DNA from: Asparagopsis taxiformis
Taxonomy: Eukaryota > Rhodophyta > Florideophyceae > Bonnemaisoniales > Bonnemaisoniaceae
NCBI GenBank assembly: GCA_030407315.1
Contig: JALQPE010001846.1
Span: forward strand, 1 to 64,000
Direction: 5' to 3'
DNA length: 64,000 nucleotides
The translations under genes and the position numbers were made by a program. Position 1 is the first letter of the stretch. Every line of letters starts with the position of its first letter. A model generated the notes under the pieces. That model worked only from the letters and a program-made list of their open reading frames with translations. It was not told the DNA's origin and ran no database searches. Below, one piece after another: positions 9,319 to 20,205 of the stretch.

Positions 9319-12300
9319 TCATGCAGCCCTCGGTGGAAATCCGTCTCGCCTACATAGTGCATATATCTCTCCACCCTCCAGCAGTCCGGGTCCGTGCCTT
9401 ACCTCCCTCATGTTCTCATCATATTCGCATACACTCCCATTGCAATAGTGCATACCAAACACCTCAGTGACTCCCTCACTCATCTCCACAATTACTGTTC
9501 GTCGCCTCTCTTCGACCTTGAACACTCCTTCATCAGTTTTTTGCAAACCCAGGCAAACTCCATAAGCTGTACCTTGCTCATCTCTCGCACTCTCGTTCCT
9601 CAGGATAAAGAACGCTAGAACAATAAAAAACCGCGGTTCATAATTAATTCTTCCCCGCATTATCTCTGATGTGAGACGAGACGCCGGGTACAGAATCGCT
9701 TGTGAAGTTGCACCATCCTCACATTTCATCTGTTCAGGGCAAACAGCATGGATGATAGCTCCTGATTCTAGAGAGCCAGACCTCTGCACTGTTTTCCTTC
9801 CCCACTCTGTCGTAGTGCTTCTAGAAACTCTTCTCACCCATTCGGCATACTTTCCACACCCGCTTGTTCCGCTTCCGTACCTTTCGGTAAAGAACCGTTT
9901 GAAAACACCTACAGCACCCTCTGCCATATCACATTTTCCATTCATGTACTCCTTGACCTCGTCAATAGATATACCTCCATGCCCTCTCCACGTCACAATT
10001 TCACCATCCGCCGACAATATCTTTCCTCGACGCTGGGAGAGAAGCTGGAGAACCGGTTCCTGGAAGCAGTTTTTCACTACCTCGTCTTCCACATCTATTT
10101 CTCTCCCTAGCTCCTGTGAAAGAACGTTGACCATTTGAGAGCATTCGGACGAGGACCAATGTTGTGGCTCCATGCCGATTTCGCGCAAAACAATGGCCAC
10201 TCTCGTCTGCCAGTCATCCGCAAGAACTAATTCCAGCGCTGAAAGCTGTTCGCTTTGGTGATTGGACATTCTCACACCTTTCTTCAGCGGCTGATGCATC
10301 CGTTCGAATATAAGCTCCTGCACGTGCTTCACAGAGCCGTAGGCAGGAAGCGTATGAACACAAAACTCGACAAGACGATGAACATTAGGCTTGTCCAAAT
10401 GTGCTCCTGCTCCCTTCACTTTCCGACAATACTCATTCAACGTCTCCACGTAGTCTACAGTTCTTCCCAGAATGTATTCATTCCTGCCACCTTCTCCGTC
10501 AGCCGTCTCTACTTCATGGGGACCGTCTTTCCACCATACGGGCATGAAACTAATACACGAAACCAGCTTCTGAAACATCACTACTAGTTTGACGGCCCCA
10601 TCAAATTTTTCACGATGACCTTCCCCTTTCCCATCCATCATTCGAGCTGCGTTTTCGAATGCCATAGGTGCTATCAGAAGCACACTGAATATGTCACTCA
10701 TGTTCATGGAAAGCAGATTGTTGGTTCCAAATAAACGGTTCTGCCTTCCCATCCTGAACTTCTTCAGAGCGCCCAGAATTTGCAATTCAGCTACCTCTCG
10801 AATTCGTGGGCTGGCAGCTGAAATACAAGCGTTCAGTACATCTTGTGCCAGTCCAGACAATAGATGGTCAGGTGCTATCACTGCGGAACGGTACGGGTCA
10901 AAAATTGCTGGGACAACTGAAACTCCGTTTTCCGTCTTCGGTACTTCTTCCTGCACTGCTTCCAAGGAAGTGCTCAGGACATGAAATGGTAAATCTTCCC
11001 CTTCTTCTGCAGCCAGTCCGAGAGTGCGAAGCTGGGTTTCTGTGGCATCCTTACGTGTCGATGCATTCCGATACTTGCTCCTGGCATGCGTCGATGTTTG
11101 CCCGTTCACTACCGAAGTGTATGCATTCTTCGTGCCACCAGTACTGCTCAGGTCATATTTGCGGAAACTGCAGATGTGGCACGGAGAGTTTGATGTGTGT
11201 CCAAGAACATCCAGGGTATGTGAAACTGCAGGATAGTCTCCAATGCTCCCCACTGGGTCTAGAAATACCACAATATCTTCTCCCTCTGCATTTTTCGTTG
11301 GGAAACCCTCTGTGCTTCCTCGCACTATATCTTGAACGATATATCGCAATACACAATTTGTGGACACTCCCGGAGGTGGCAAACCAATCACTCGAACCGC
11401 TTGGTAGCTTCCCCTTTTCCGAGGCGGTAGATTGAGAGGTAACATATAGCATCCACCAAAACTTCCCTTCCTGCTTGTGAATGGTTCAAAGTCATCCGTG
11501 TAAAGGAGAAATCGGTAAACAAAGTAGTTTCGACCATCCTCCAGCTTTCCCCAACATGGTGCATCTTCTCGCGGAGACGCTGGGTGCCATTGCGACCTGT
11601 GGTCTCCGAAACCATCCGAGAACACCCCTGAAACACGAATTTCTTCATAGTTGGGGCTTCCTAGTCTATCGGGCGGTTTTCTGGCTTCAGCAAAGCTCGC
11701 GCCCGGTGAAAAGCAAAGTAACATGGTGGATGCTTCTCCGACCTGCTCTTTCAAATACCTGTTCACCAATACGACGTGTGGAACAATATCACCCTCTTCC
11801 ATTCCAATTGGTAATAGAACGGTTATCACGTCCCCAGCTCGTGTTCCTTTTCCCTTGGCTCCTGCTCCGATTACACATTGCGATATCGCTCGCAGAGCAT
11901 GCTGCCTCTCCCATTCCAATAGATGTGACATTCGCGGCTGCAGATATTTTTCGACATGCACATCATGCTCACCGTCGTGTCGAGCCTCATAGGTAACTAT
12001 GGTCCTAGCATGAAGTTCCCACAACGACGTAACCGCCACTCTTCTCCTCTTCGGTTTCCCACCATCTCTGTCATTCTTCCTGAACCCTTTTGCTCTTTCG
12101 ATGACGGCAACCTGACGAGCTCCTGGATGACATCGGATTCGAATTGCTGTTCCATCAGGTACATAAATGTGCTTCAAACCCTTTTTCCCATCGCTGTCAA
12201 TGGGAACAACTGCTGTGCGAACGAATGGGTCGCTCAAAACACCCCTCCTGCACTTTGCAATGAACGAATCTTCAATGCTGCACTCTGCGGTTGATTTTTC

Positions 12301-13122
12301 TCCTTCTGAGCTTCGATTGTTCGCATCACTGCGGAATGATTCAAAGATTGGTCGAGTCTGGACATCTTTCAGAGCCCATGTGCTTGGGAGTACAATACGA
12401 ACTTTCGCCATTCCTCCACAATTGTCTCTGTCATCTGTTGTTCCACGGGTTCCTACTGCACCTCGATGCTGTGCAGCTCTTGCTCCGCTCTTTCGAAGGT
12501 CTATCGGAAACTCGATGTCACAGCTCTTTGCATAGCAGTGTTTCCTCAAGAATGGTAGTATCTTCTGTCGCATCACAGAGTCCGACGGGACGTGCTCACT
12601 TGGATCTCTGCGGAAATTCATTCCGAACAGGGTACCTTCATAGTGGGCTCTTGTCATTCTTTGAGTTCCACTCAGCTGAAGAGCCCCATACATCGCAGGC
12701 CATTGTAGTAATGCCTTGAAATCACCACATGCTTCATCCCCAGCATTTCGGTCTATCGGGCCTCCAGTTGAAATGGAATCAGAACCTCGTCCGGTTGCTT
12801 CTTCCGATTCCATTAGCGTGCTCGATGCTACGTAGATGTCACTTCCAGCTTCATCGTTGTTGCTGTACACATCAATACAACCTTCTATTGTGTCACCCAT
12901 AGGGATTGGGGACTCCAATAGGTCATCTGTGGTACACTCACGTCGTAGCTCATTACCTCTCGGGATTTCTTTGTTCATGCAGGCTGCATCACTGCTGCGG
13001 ATTTCTCCCTGCAGTTTCCCAGGAAGCTGTTTACTGGGACTGGCCACATTGAGTGAATCGAATCTCGCCTTTGTCCTACGACTTGTGGTTTTCTTTCGAA
13101 TAGGAGTCCGTCTCGGAGCCAT
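9319..13122 (-). CDS. Tnp2/CACTA-like DDE transposase
   Basis: A 1267-residue intronless ORF. The N-terminus is strongly basic (PRRTPIRKKTTSRRTK), probably a nuclear localisation or DNA-binding segment. Around residues 620-655 it has VFLDPVGSIGDYPAVSHTL followed by GHTSNSPCHICSFRK. This resembles the Tnp2 block in which an Asp-Phe/Tyr-Pro motif precedes a Gly-His/Trp-Ser and Cys-x2-Cys pair. APDHLLSGLAQDVLNAC and, near residue 940, HTLPAYGSVKHVQELIFERM fit the downstream part of the RNase-H fold that supplies the catalytic Glu. No in-frame stop breaks it, so it may be recently active or domesticated. No clear terminal inverted repeats were found. The call rests on motif resemblance; KDZ-type or another Tnp2-related group is possible. 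Confidence 0.6.
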   Translation of the reverse strand: MAPRRTPIRKKTTSRRTKARFDSLNVASPSKQLPGKLQGEIRSSDAACMNKEIPRGNELRRECTTDDLLESPIPMGDTIEGCIDVYSNNDEAGSDIYVASSTLMESEEATGRGSDSISTGGPIDRNAGDEACGDFKALLQWPAMYGALQLSGTQRMTRAHYEGTLFGMNFRRDPSEHVPSDSVMRQKILPFLRKHCYAKSCDIEFPIDLRKSGARAAQHRGAVGTRGTTDDRDNCGGMAKVRIVLPSTWALKDVQTRPIFESFRSDANNRSSEGEKSTAECSIEDSFIAKCRRGVLSDPFVRTAVVPIDSDGKKGLKHIYVPDGTAIRIRCHPGARQVAVIERAKGFRKNDRDGGKPKRRRVAVTSLWELHARTIVTYEARHDGEHDVHVEKYLQPRMSHLLEWERQHALRAISQCVIGAGAKGKGTRAGDVITVLLPIGMEEGDIVPHVVLVNRYLKEQVGEASTMLLCFSPGASFAEARKPPDRLGSPNYEEIRVSGVFSDGFGDHRSQWHPASPREDAPCWGKLEDGRNYFVYRFLLYTDDFEPFTSRKGSFGGCYMLPLNLPPRKRGSYQAVRVIGLPPPGVSTNCVLRYIVQDIVRGSTEGFPTKNAEGEDIVVFLDPVGSIGDYPAVSHTLDVLGHTSNSPCHICSFRKYDLSSTGGTKNAYTSVVNGQTSTHARSKYRNASTRKDATETQLRTLGLAAEEGEDLPFHVLSTSLEAVQEEVPKTENGVSVVPAIFDPYRSAVIAPDHLLSGLAQDVLNACISAASPRIREVAELQILGALKKFRMGRQNRLFGTNNLLSMNMSDIFSVLLIAPMAFENAARMMDGKGEGHREKFDGAVKLVVMFQKLVSCISFMPVWWKDGPHEVETADGEGGRNEYILGRTVDYVETLNEYCRKVKGAGAHLDKPNVHRLVEFCVHTLPAYGSVKHVQELIFERMHQPLKKGVRMSNHQSEQLSALELVLADDWQTRVAIVLREIGMEPQHWSSSECSQMVNVLSQELGREIDVEDEVVKNCFQEPVLQLLSQRRGKILSADGEIVTWRGHGGISIDEVKEYMNGKCDMAEGAVGVFKRFFTERYGSGTSGCGKYAEWVRRVSRSTTTEWGRKTVQRSGSLESGAIIHAVCPEQMKCEDGATSQAILYPASRLTSEIMRGRINYEPRFFIVLAFFILRNESARDEQGTAYGVCLGLQKTDEGVFKVEERRRTVIVEMSEGVTEVFGMHYCNGSVCEYDENMREVRHGPGLLEGGEIYALCRRDGFPPRAA

Positions 13123-14081
13123 CTTGATGTTTTTGTTCTTTTCTTCTTCGCTCAGTTTTGTTGCATAGAATACAACTCTAAACTTCTATGACATGACTAC
13201 TATCTCAATACAGTACTACTACTTTTAACCGTTACGAAACCTTTCCAGGCTTTCATTCGATCCAATGAACTGGTTCACCACAATGCTTTGCCCTATGCTC
13301 ATTGCTTTATGCACATTGATTGCTATTTCATCCGGACTCAACATCGTTTTGCTATCTTGTATCGCATCCCCTAACCACAAACCCAGCCAAGATGTATCCA
13401 TTTCCGGAAAACGGCCGTTTATTTCGCAGTGATGCTCTAGGCACTAATACTGAATCTGATTTTCTCATACACGTACTTCCTACTCGTATACTCTACCATT
13501 TTCGGCCCTATTTACAAGTTGAAAGCACAATCTCTCGTTGAATCGTACTCGGTGTGATATCTTAAATTAGCATAAATTTATATATTGCAATGCAGATTCA
13601 CTGCTCGCTTGCAACATGAAAATTATAAAATTTCTCCCACACTGCTGTTTCCTAGCCGCCCACATCCACGTGGCCCGCTTTGACTGCCTGCCAAGTGTGC
13701 TCAGAGCATGCAATGACGTCATCGATATATACCGTCCAAATCATCACTGGAAGCGCGGACTCCTCGTCCAGGAAAGTGCGCCATTTTTCCTACTCCTCGC
13801 CTCCCCCTTTCCAGTAGGCCCGATATGCTAGTGTTTTTCCTATATTTCTGTAGTGATGACGTCATTATAGACTAGAGAAGGCGGTAGAAGATACAATAAT
13901 TTTGCGCCTGTTCTGCCAGGTCATGTGCTTCAAAGCGTAATTCGCACCCTAGGTATCGTTTTTCTGGGCCTCCCATCGCACCGCTCCGTTTCAAATTCAT
14001 CCCTCTATTGTTAGAGTACACGTCATTTCCGCCCGCAGAGTGCTACTTAAACAACAGATTCTGGAGATCCCTGTTTCCATC
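13123..14081. other. Intergenic upstream of the transposase gene
   Basis: About 960 bp without a supported gene. It should contain the promoter of the minus-strand transposase gene. I see no palindrome array here, unlike downstream of that gene. Confidence 0.5.
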
Positions 14082-14222
14082 TTCATATCCGTCGGAAGCA
14101 AAGCAACAACCCTGGCCGTGGAAGCCGTATAGATCATCTAAACTGCTTCCAAAGCGTAAGTTTTAGATCATCAATACGGCTCCCAAGGCCAAAGTTGTTG
14201 CTTTGTCTCCGACGGATATGAA
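14082..14222. repeat. Long imperfect hairpin (inverted repeat of about 141 bp)
   Basis: The two halves pair along most of their length. The left arm begins TTCATATCCGTCGGA and the right arm ends TCCGACGGATATGAA. Internal matches include AAAGCAACAAC with GTTGTTGCTTT, GGCC with GGCC, GCCGTAT with ATACGGC, and GATCATCTAAA with a one-base-different partner. The loop is about 15-20 nt. A MITE-like foldback element or a small-RNA hairpin precursor would both look like this. Confidence 0.85.
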
Positions 14223-14923
14223 CCATGATGGTACGTTTCCACAACTCACGCCACTAACCCAGTTTTCTATTCGTTTTCTCTTTCTCAGGTTTCCAGTCGG
14301 TGAGTGTTCCAATTCTACTTTCATTTATCTTTCTCTCTTACCACTTCTCCACTAATTTTCTTTTCTGCCTGTGAGTACATATCTCAATTTGGGATGCAAT
14401 GGTATTTGTTAAGGTACGTTAGTCTCCTAATCACCATCAATTTCCCTCTCCAATTCAACGTCACTAACTTGTTTCCTTTCTCTACATCATTTTTTCTTCT
14501 TCTCTTCATTTCCTAGCTTATTCATGCAGCTCAATCAGTTGATAGATTTCTAGACTTTTCTAGTAGTTTTAGTTTTACTCGTCGGAATAGTGTTAGTTGT
14601 AGTAGCATTTTTAACATAGGGATTGTTTATTCTCAATGTAGCCTGCGCAAATAAACAAATCCAGAGTGAAGCTTCCCATATCGCACCCTCTTAGATTGCT
14701 ACCTATCCTACCGCGTATACCTCTCGCTAGCTCATAGTCACTACGAAATAAAAATTCCTAGCCGTACTATTCTGTCCATTCCCATATGAATACCGTCCAT
14801 GCCCCATCCTCATAGCGCTAGAACTGCCTTCCTCTACCCCAGAAAGATGCCCACGACAGCGTGACGCTCCATCTCATCCACCACTCCCAGACACCGAATT
14901 TTACTATATCAGGACACTACTTT
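14223..14923. other. Intergenic, no gene seen
   Basis: Pyrimidine-rich, A/T-rich sequence between the hairpin and the 35-bp tandem array. I find no supported gene or repeat. Confidence 0.5.
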
Positions 14924-15583
14924 TACTGTCTCCAGGTGCTGCCCAGGGCAGCACGAAATACTGTCTCCAGGTGCTGCCCAGGGCAGCACGAAATACTGTC
15001 TCCAGGTGCTGCCCAGGGCAGCACGAAATACTGTCTCCAGGTGCTGCCCAGGGCAGCACGAAATACTGTCTACAGGTGCTGCCCAGGGCAGCACAAAGTA
15101 CTGTCTACAGGTGCTGCCCAGGGCAGCACGAAATACTGTCTACAGGTGCTGCCCAGGGCAGCACAAAGTACTGTCTACAGGTGCTGCCCAGGGCAGCACG
15201 AAATACTGTCTACAGGTGCTGCCCAGGGCAGCACAAAGTACTGTCTACAGGTGCTGCCCAGGGCAGCACAAAGTACTGTCTACAGGTGCTGCCCAGGGCA
15301 GCACAAAGTACTGTCTACAGGTACTGCCCAGGGCAGCACAAAGTACTGTCTACAGGTACTGCCCAGGACAGTGAAAATCACTGTCTCCAGGTACTGCCCA
15401 GGACAGTGAAAATCACTGTCTCCAGGTACTGCCCAGGACAGTGAAAATCACTGTCTCCAGGTACTGCCCAGGACAGTGAAAATCACTGTCTCCAGGTACT
15501 GCCCAGGACAGTGAAAATCACTGTCTCCAGGTACTGCCCAGGACAGTGAAAATCACTGTCTCCAGGTACTGCCCAGGACAGTG
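14924..15583. repeat. 35-bp tandem array of palindromic units (about 19 copies)
   Basis: The period is exactly 35 bp. The first dozen or so units carry a perfect 19-bp palindrome, GTGCTGCCCAGGGCAGCAC, joined by an AAATACTGTCTCCAG-type spacer. From about 15350 the units change to ACTGCCCAGGACAGT with a second palindrome, ACAGTGAAAATCACTGT. Early units have CTCCAG with ACGAAATA; middle units have CTACAG and often ACAAAGTA. Because 35 is not a multiple of three and the unit lacks stops, all three plus frames stay open and give false ORFs. The units are contiguous, so this is not a CRISPR array. Confidence 0.95.
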
Positions 15584-15930
15584 CACCGTGTTGGTTCCAT
15601 CTATTGTCCCAGGCAGCGTATTTCACTATCCGGCCATGTTGCCTTGGCCAATACAAAACACTATCCGCCAACACTGCCCAGTACAGTAAATTACATCATA
15701 TCCAACTATTGAATAAATCATTAATTTTTACTGTCTCCATTCACTGCCTCAGACAGTACTGTGAGACAGTGTTTTTTACTGTCTGCAGACAGTGTTCCGT
15801 ACTGTCTGCCAGACAGTGCAAATCACTGTCTCCAAGTGTGGCATTAATTTTCATTTGCCGCATAGTGATTTTTACTGTCTCAGACAGTAAAAATCACTGT
15901 CTCGCAGTACTGTCTGAGGCCCCCTTTTCA
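15584..15930. repeat. Degenerate ACTGTC/GACAGT repeat tail
   Basis: Scattered inverted pairs of ACTGTCT and AGACAGT continue the theme of the tandem array, including CTGTCTGCAGACAG near 15779 and ACTGTCTCAGACAGT near 15875. They reach into the 3' end of the adjacent Gag gene, whose last codons come from this repeat. Confidence 0.75.
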
Positions 15931-17911
15931 ACACCGTAGTGTAATCATTCGGGATTACGGAGTGCGCCAATTGCGTCTGCTCGCTCGTGAGCTTCGGCAC
16001 GTCCTCGCATGGACGGTTCAATCGAGCTTCGAGCTCGTCCGGCTTTTCGTTTGCCGTTTTCGTATCGTTGGGTGGCGGCCCATTCGTGAAGAGTATCGCC
16101 TCTAAGTTTTCGGCAACGTGAGCCGCGGCGAGCGATACGTCGTCATCATCCCTCGCGGGGATGTTCGGGTTACCGTCGTGGTAACTGGGATCGTTAGCCC
16201 GTTCGTTACGTAAGTACGCGGACTCATAGTAGTCCGCGAACTTCCTCGACTCGTGGTCGGGAATAGCCAACGTAGGCTTCACCGGAAACTGCACTTTCGG
16301 TTTCGCGGCTGACGCGACAGCTGCCGTACGTGCACGGAAGGTCGTTCCTTCGGCCGTCGCCAATCGTCTCACAACGGTGAGGTCGTTCCTCTCTCGTTCG
16401 GGGAGTGACCGGAGTCGTTCCGTCACGGCTGCCCGAGTCGAGGGCAGCAGACCACGCACGTAGTGGTGAACGAGGAGTCGGTCTGTAAACACGTAGTTGC
16501 ACGCCCGCGTGGCGGTGTCGAGTCTATCAGCGTACTGATTCTCGTCCTCGTTAGGATTCTGCGTGATCATCGTGACCTTTTCGTAGGCCTCCTGCAGCAC
16601 GTCGTCTTGCAGGTAACGTTTAATCAACGCGTTGATTATGTGAGGCCACGAGAACCTCTTCGTCGGATCAGTCGTGATCACGCCAGTCGTACACTGGGAA
16701 TCGTAGAACCGTCGGGCGTCCCCTTCGAGGAAGAAGTGCAGCGCACGTACTGCCACTCCCTCGCACACTCCGAGTGTGCTGAACCCATCACGTATTTGGG
16801 CGAGGAATCCGAGTAACGTAATCGGATTCCGGCCGGAGAACGGCTTCAACGTAGGGAAAAGTCCCTCCAGCTCACGTTTGAGCTTATGTACGCTTTGACT
16901 CTCGTTCACGTAGAGATGTTCACGTACATCGTTAAGTCGGTACATGCGGTACGACACCACGTTCGCAAATGCGTCGAGCATTGTCGTGTGCTCTGCCAAC
17001 GCGTGGCAAACGGGTCCGAGGGCGTTCCCTGGCAAGCGTACCGCGTCGGCACGTTAGTTTTCGTGGACTCGCGTGTCCGTCGTGCCGAACGCACCCAGCC
17101 ACAGAATGTACGTCTCACGTGGTGGGGGAGCTCTCGTATCGAATTGCGCAGCTCGTGCTGCGTCCGCCGACCGCGCGTGGTCTGGCGTATCGTTAAAACG
17201 CAATTGCCTTCGTGGCGTCTCGTCGGGGTTGGCGATGGCTCGTTGCACTGTCGCCCCCCTTCCGTACGTTGTCGGGGTCGTCGGACCAGGTGTTGAGGGG
17301 TATCCTCCCGGAACGGCCGGGGAGGATTGCGAGTTATAGGCGTGCGAGCCTTCTTCGTAATTCGGATCGCTTCCGCTCGTCGGAGCGGAACGTCCGGCGA
17401 CGATTTCGTTGAATACTACGACAAACGAGTCGAGTCTTCCCTCCACGGCGGAGAGGCGGTTTCGTAAATCTTCGTTTTCCCGTTCGAGGGTCGCTGAGCG
17501 TTCACGTAACGCAAGAGCTTCGCGCTCCGAGACTCCGAGTCTCTGCCTTACGGCTTCGTCGACGGCCGCGTCGCTCGCCCTTTCGATGTGACCTCGAAGG
17601 TCTTCGTACACTACACGTAGTGCCGTGGGAGTCACGTTCCCTTCGTTGAGCTGACCGCGCGTTGCGGGGTCCATACTCACGGACTCAAACGGGCTTACCG
17701 TACGTGGTAGCTGGCCGATCGCCTCGATATCCGGCGGGATAGATCGATCAGTCGCGAAGATCGCTTCTGCTGACAAGGCCACGTCGGCTTCGGCGTCCGC
17801 TGACGTTGGCAACGGTTGCCTGGGCGACGCGCTGGAATTCGACACAGCGTAATTCATAGACCGTCGTCTGTAGCGTAGCACGTAGCTTTTCGTTAACGTA
17901 AAAGAGCTCAA
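15872..17911 (-). pseudogene. Retrotransposon Gag-like gene with one in-frame stop
   Basis: One reading frame covers 15872-17911 (about 680 codons) apart from a single TAA at 17054-17056. The upstream half (285 residues) has a coiled coil (SEREALALRERSATLERENE) followed by a Pro/Ser/Thr/Gly-rich linker. The downstream half resembles the retrotransposon gag domain, with FLEGDARRFYDSQ, RFSWPHIINALIKRYL and ITQNPNEDENQYADRLDTA. Its end runs into the ACTGTC repeats and no protease or polymerase follows, so the element is truncated. It differs from the copia Gags elsewhere in the window and is closer to the Ty3-type or a separate lineage. Stop read-through is possible but unproven. Confidence 0.7.
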
Positions 17912-18601
17912 CCTCGTTGGTTGTCGTTATGCTCGTAGCAACTTCTAGGTCGGAAGACCAGTGTGGAACAACGTTAGTTCTAGATAGCTGGTACGAGCTA
18001 CGGACACGCTGTCCTTAACGAAACGAACGAACAGTCCACCCGCTGGTGTTTGACTGTATGTTAGGTAGGAAGGTAGAGATAGGTTAGCGAGTAGACACGA
18101 GCGTCACGACGCAACAATCCACGTGAGGATTACGTTCGGTAAACGAGGTGGCACGTCACCGGAGGCGCTCTCAACCAAGCCCGGAGGCACTACACGCAAT
18201 CAGCCTTACGTGCGGCGATGGGTAGGGAGTACGCAGCTCGACGGAGACGAAGCCTCGCTAGGCAAAACGTAAACGTAAAACGTAGAAGTCAGTCGTAGAC
18301 TAGAGCCGTTGCTCGTTCGATGAATTGTCCCCTTTCCCTCCCGGCACGATGCCAATACCTATTTAGCCACGATGGCATCGCTTTACAGTGTAAACACTGC
18401 TCGTAACGTCCCCGATGGGAAAGGACCTTGTGGGTCGCACGTAGGGACCCGTTGGTCCGTTGGCCGTTGCCAGTACGTTCGTGGCACACGTGTGCCGGTT
18501 GCGCGCGCGCATGCGCCAGCAATGTTCGTGCATTGCTGTCGCCGGTCGTGTCCGCCGAAATTCGAATTCCGCGGAAAACGTAAATATTTGCAATTTCGGA
18601 A
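17912..18601. other. Leader of the Gag element, no gene seen
   Basis: Sequence upstream of the minus-strand Gag gene. It would be expected to hold a leader, primer site and LTR, but I find no matching LTR pair in the window. No protein-coding support. Confidence 0.4.
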
Positions 18602-19177
18602 TTGCCACGTATACTACACTCGCCACTACCACCGCCGCACAGAACCCTCAAAGACCTCGAGCCGTTCTCTGACGACATCGCAGACGACGACTTGGATAAA
18701 ATCGAGCAGCACGCCGACACTGTCAACCTCGAGGCCGAGCACGCCGCATCACTCCAACTCCAGGCTCTCAAATTCTACAACACAGCGTCCATGAAGAAAC
18801 GACAGGCTCGCCGCGCAAGACGCCGTGCCTGACGTATGCAGAATGAGGCTGACAAGGAGAACGCAGAATTGAACAAGGAACGCAACAGGCACAACACACA
18901 AAGCGGAAACAAATCTGGAAACAAGACCACCACCGCCTGCCTACTCTGCGAAAAACTGAAGAGACGAATTGAAATGCTCGAGAGCGGCCGCAAAACGTTT
19001 GCCACCAAAACTGGAGACCTCGCCCGCCAAGCTCGCTCAGCCTGGCGATCCGGCCAAAAGCGCAGTCGAGAGGCGAAACAAGCCGCAGCTAGAGCACGCG
19101 CGTCAGCGACTGCATGTGTCAAGAAGGCGCGCGCTGTGATCAATGCGTTGAGAAGGGCGGCATCCGGATCGCGCTAG
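18602..19177 (+). pseudogene. Small basic coiled-coil ORF with one in-frame TGA
   Basis: Two ORFs (76 and 113 residues) are in the same frame, separated by a single TGA at 18830-18832. The joined frame begins acidic (EPFSDDIADDDLDKIEQ), becomes helical and then very basic (MKKRQARRARRRA), and continues with ADKENAELNKERN and RSGQKRSREAKQAAARARA. It looks like a charged, coiled-coil nucleic-acid-binding protein. I do not recognise the family. The true start is uncertain because the frame has no clear N-terminal boundary. Confidence 0.4.
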
Positions 19178-20205
19178 GCTCAAACATTCCTACCATCTGC
19201 ATTGGATGTGACGCATTACAATCACTGAGAGTGAGTCGCTTGTTCACTCGCCCAAATAGATGAACAAACCAATAAACGAACATTGATACAAAACTCTCAG
19301 ATTCAGATCTCGTCTTCTTCCAATCGCTTCCCAGAGCACCCACCATAGACCGTATGTGAAGTCCATGAGGCAACGTGGTCCAGTCGCCCATGGATGGATT
19401 CCACTTGGTGGTCTGCAATAAGTCGCTGATTTCCGAAATCGCCATATTACCAGAGCTATGAGTCTCTTCTTCTCTCGATTCCTCACCGGTACCACCGCAT
19501 TCAACCGTCTAGCCCAGTCTGGTGCTTTTGCCGCCAAAATCTTTGCCTTTCTGTCCCTGCCCGTGGACTGTTGTCCGGAGAAGACGCATGCACATGCTTC
19601 GTGCATGACCACAATGTGGGTGGGGCTTTGGAATGGGAGGCCAAACGCTGTCGCATGCGAAACGCATCGCACTGGACGCGTCCAGATGGGATGATGCAAA
19701 TTGGCGAGTGGCAATATTGGCGTAATGTCTGAATAGTGTACCAGACCATGTTTGCACAGTTCAGAAATAGTCGGCGACGGAGAATTTGGAATCATGCAAC
19801 ATGTGGGTTTGATCCATTTCGAGAACCGAAGCAGAGTGAGACTGTTGTGGCTCCTCTGCACTTCTCTCTCCCATCATCTTCCCGTGGGTTTCATGAGACG
19901 AGAGGCACGAGCAGATATCGAATGACGGACAGTCTGTCCGAATCGGATCACTGGTACAGAGCAATGGCGGGAACAGTGAATGATACTGGTGGGGAAAGAA
20001 TCAGTATTAACGTCATTTCGCTTCCGTTCAACGCCCAACACTCGATGTAAACCTCGATAAGATCATGAGTAGAACGCAGTATAACTGCCGGGTTTACGGG
20101 AACGTTCCGGACAGCTACTGGGGGGTAGGAGTTCTGTAGTCCTTCAGACCGAGAGGCCTGCCTGAGCGTGTAGCGGTAGGCCCCCCAGTAGCGGTCCATA
20201 CTAAG
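19178..20205. other. Intergenic, no gene seen
   Basis: About 1 kb of mixed sequence between the small basic ORF and the copia insertion site. Several overlapping ORFs occur on both strands, none with recognisable motifs. Confidence 0.4.

Noticed and set aside
14861..15444. Three overlapping plus-strand ORFs encoding Cys/Pro-rich repeat peptides
   Set aside because: All come from a 35-bp repeat with no stop codon; because 35 is not a multiple of three, the same peptide appears in all frames. No coding support.
14924..15583. CRISPR-like array
   Set aside because: The units are contiguous with no unique spacers, and the genome is eukaryotic.
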